Shown piece by piece: positions 7,696 through 9,304 of a DNA stretch of 9,304 nucleotides; within the stretch, counting starts at the first letter, position 1; each line of letters begins with the position of its first letter. The notes under the pieces are model-generated. The model made no database searches and was not told the origin of the DNA. It was given only the letters and a program-made list of their open reading frames with translations. The translations under genes were made by a program, and so were the position numbers. The DNA lies in assembly GCA_937959315.1 (NCBI GenBank), contig CALGRC010000107.1, positions 1 to 9,304 of the forward strand, in the 5' to 3' direction. The stretch is from an uncultured Clostridia bacterium. Lineage in GTDB: Bacteria; Bacillota; Clostridia; UMGS1810.

Positions 7696-7724
7696 ATTGT
7701 AGCAAATGCTGCAAACACCTTCAA
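7696..7724 (-). promoter_or_regulatory. Predicted sigma-A-type promoter of the transporter operon
   Basis: On the minus strand a -35 TTGAAG (7724-7719) is followed after exactly 17 nt by a -10 TACAAT (7701-7696), with TGC directly before the -10 as in an extended -10. Transcription would start near 7689, leaving a leader of about 43 nt before ATG 7646. The spacer holds two TTTGC copies 9 nt apart, a possible activator half-site pair. No other promoter of this quality is seen before the operon. Confidence 0.65.
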
Positions 7725-7733
7725 TAGGAACAA

Positions 7734-7754
7734 TTGTAACAACACTGTTTACAA
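7734..7754. promoter_or_regulatory. Candidate operator: TTGTAA-N9-TTACAA inverted repeat
   Basis: Two perfect 6-bp arms are centred at 7744, one helical turn upstream of the operon -35 and about 30 bp upstream of the kinase -35. That position, near -55 for the operon and near -75 for the kinase, suits an activator serving both directions. It also overlaps the 8-bp palindrome ACAATTGT (7730-7737). It is A/T-rich, so chance occurrence is possible; no regulator is assigned. Confidence 0.35.
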
Positions 7755-7783
7755 ATCTTCAACATTTCCACCCTACCCATTCC

Positions 7784-7812
7784 TTGACCGTCCGACTAAT
7801 TTGTGCTATCAT
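7784..7812 (+). promoter_or_regulatory. Predicted sigma-A-type promoter of the histidine kinase gene
   Basis: The -35 TTGACC (7784-7789) and -10 TATCAT (7807-7812) are separated by exactly 17 nt, and TGC directly precedes the -10 (extended -10). Transcription would begin near 7819, giving a leader of about 35 nt. Confidence 0.7.
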
Positions 7813-7837
7813 AAAAATATCTGTATGGGGTTCAGGT

Positions 7838-7846
7838 AAAGGGGAG
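7838..7846 (+). promoter_or_regulatory. Ribosome binding site of the histidine kinase gene
   Basis: AAAGGGGAG lies 7 nt before TTG 7854. It supports TTG as the start because no in-frame ATG occurs until codon 14, inside the first membrane helix. Confidence 0.7.
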
Positions 7847-7853
7847 ACAGACG

Positions 7854-9304
7854 TTGATTACCGTTTGGGTATTTTTATCGGTATTGGTCATCATGCTCAT
7901 CATCATTTTGTGTTTCCGCAAAATCATGATTTTTCCCATGCTGGCAAAAGTAGTCGGTATCCTGCTAATGTTTACCAGCGCTGCCCAGTATGCCATGCGC
8001 CTGACGGTATATAACACCCCGTTTACTACAGAACATGCGCTGTACCTGTGGCTGTTCCGTATCAAACTAACCATCAGCGAAATCTCAATCCTCGGTACGG
8101 TCGGCACCTTTTTATACTCACTGGGCAGCGTCCTGTTTTTAAATATTATTTCTGGCACACGGCGCAGAAGCTATTTATTCTTACTGCTGCCTATCATTGG
8201 ATGCGCACTGCTCAGCACGCCTGCATTTGGCGAATACCTATACCTGCACAGTATGCGTACTGCCGGCGACACAGCTGGATTGCCTTTTTTAGAGACCCTT
8301 TTAAACAATACAATTTTAGCTGTAATGGCCCTCTATGTCATTTTACCTTATCTGGCGCTGCTGGTTGCATACCGCAAATCAAATATCTACCATACCAAAA
8401 AAGAAGCAGTCATCAGCAGCATTACGCTGCTGTTATTAGATGTCTCTACTGTCTGCCTCTTATTTTTTAGCGATTTAAAATACTATAGCTTCCTCAGCCT
8501 GGACCTACTTAAATACCCGAAAGAAATCATGCCAATCCGGATTGATTTAGGACTGACGATCGTCCTGGTCCTCTTCCTGTTGTGTGCTACGCTCATGCTG
8601 ATTATTTATTCCCCTTTCGGCAAGAAGCGTATCAAAATCCACGACTTACAGCAAATCGACAAAGCCAACGAAAACATCGCCATGCTACTGCACACCTATA
8701 AAAACGCCTTTTGTTCCATCTACATGTTTGCAACTGATAAAAACGCTTCTTTTACCGGTCCGGCAGAGGCGCGGCTAAAAAAAATTGAATCCATTGCAAA
8801 AGAATATCAGGACCAGCTTAATGATAAGATCAACATGCTGCGCGCAGGCCTTGCAGGGAATTATCTCATCAGCCCTATCTCTTTGACAGAATGCATTGAC
8901 TGCGCATTGGCAAAAGTCCCGCTTTCCAATATTGCCGTGACCTGCCGCTTTTCTCAACAACCTGTTTTTGTCAGTGCAGACGAGCATCAAATCACCGAAG
9001 TTTTAACCTGTCTGCTTAACAATGCGGCAGAAGCGCTGACACAGCAAAAGAGCAACAAAACCATCGATATCCTGTGTGGTACGGAAAATAAATACGCCTA
9101 TGTCACCATTGCTGATAATGGCTGCGGCATTGAAAAAAAGAACATTGGCAAGATATTTAACCCGCTCTATTCCTCAAAAAAAGGCGCGGATAATTATGGG
9201 ATTGGCCTGACGTATGCAAAGCGGGTAATAGAAGCGCACGGCGGGGAGATTTACATCAAAAGTAAACAAAATGAATATACCCGGGCACAAATTACGTTAC
9301 CGTT
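7854..9304 (+). CDS. Membrane sensor histidine kinase with 7 predicted TM helices, 3' end cut by window
   Basis: The frame is open from TTG 7854 to the window end, 483 residues, and is probably only a few residues short of complete. Seven hydrophobic helices are predicted at about 3-22, 28-49, 77-99, 106-124, 152-174, 185-206 and 231-252, with no large extracellular domain. This resembles kinases with an N-terminal 7TM sensor, although no match was searched. After the membrane part, MLLHTYKNAF gives a candidate phosphoacceptor His280 in an HxxKN pattern, followed by a helical dimerisation region. The HATPase_c domain is clear: N-box CLLNNAAEAL (N390), G1 box ADNGCGI (D421), F-box IFNPLYSSKKG and G2 box NYGIGLTYAKRVIEAHGG. 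It would autophosphorylate and pass phosphate to a response regulator, which is not in the window. It is divergent from the transporter operon, so it probably controls it. TTA Leu codons are more frequent than in the operon genes. An in-frame TAA near 7813 limits the start. Confidence 0.9.
   Translation, partial: MITVWVFLSVLVIMLIIILCFRKIMIFPMLAKVVGILLMFTSAAQYAMRLTVYNTPFTTEHALYLWLFRIKLTISEISILGTVGTFLYSLGSVLFLNIISGTRRRSYLFLLLPIIGCALLSTPAFGEYLYLHSMRTAGDTAGLPFLETLLNNTILAVMALYVILPYLALLVAYRKSNIYHTKKEAVISSITLLLLDVSTVCLLFFSDLKYYSFLSLDLLKYPKEIMPIRIDLGLTIVLVLFLLCATLMLIIYSPFGKKRIKIHDLQQIDKANENIAMLLHTYKNAFCSIYMFATDKNASFTGPAEARLKKIESIAKEYQDQLNDKINMLRAGLAGNYLISPISLTECIDCALAKVPLSNIAVTCRFSQQPVFVSADEHQITEVLTCLLNNAAEALTQQKSNKTIDILCGTENKYAYVTIADNGCGIEKKNIGKIFNPLYSSKKGADNYGIGLTYAKRVIEAHGGEIYIKSKQNEYTRAQITLP

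Noticed and set aside
7647..7745. Upstream in-frame start for the binding protein at 7745
   Set aside because: It would place 33 extra residues before the lipoprotein signal peptide and translate through the predicted promoter; AAGGAG before 7646 is the proper site.
7854..9304. Assignment of the kinase as YesM/LytS-type
   Set aside because: No HFLYN phosphoacceptor motif and no HAMP region are visible; the His box is HTYKN.
1..9304. Mobile elements, CRISPR arrays, tRNA or rRNA genes
   Set aside because: No transposase, terminal repeats, spaced direct repeats or structural RNA signatures were found on either strand.

Overview
The window reads as a carbohydrate-acquisition locus from a low-to-mid GC Gram-positive bacterium, most likely a Clostridia-type Firmicute. 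The reasons are AGGAG/GGGG-type Shine-Dalgarno sites, a lipoprotein solute-binding protein instead of a periplasmic one, a CUT1 ABC importer with no ATPase gene of its own, secreted multidomain proteins with Ig-like modules, and good sigma-A-type promoters. The species and the sugar cannot be named from sequence alone.

Layout: five genes run leftward (minus strand) as one apparent operon, in transcription order: a sugar-binding lipoprotein (7646-6258), permease 1 (about 6255-5317), permease 2 (5301-4456), a secreted protein of 891 residues built from four tandem beta-sandwich repeats (4433-1758), and a secreted multidomain protein with the start of a putative glycoside hydrolase domain (1699 to beyond base 1). 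Gaps are 0 to 22 nt, except for 58 nt holding a strong hairpin before the last gene. A 207-bp divergent control region (7647-7853) separates the operon from a rightward gene (7854 to beyond 9304) for a membrane histidine kinase with seven predicted transmembrane helices. The kinase starts with TTG and is nearly complete in the window.

Inferred joint function: the last gene's product would cut an extracellular glycan; the four-repeat protein may bind the polymer or its fragments; the lipoprotein and two permeases import the oligosaccharides, powered by a shared MsmX/UgpC-type ATPase encoded elsewhere. The divergent kinase, with a response regulator probably beyond the right edge, is the likely switch. 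The control region has a well-spaced promoter for each direction and a 6-bp-arm inverted repeat between them that could be the operator.

The most unusual items are the four-repeat protein, its likely structural relation to the N-terminal domain of the downstream putative hydrolase, the near-identical linkers between its diverged repeats, the intergenic hairpin before the hydrolase gene, and the 7TM kinase standing where a YesM-type kinase is more usual.
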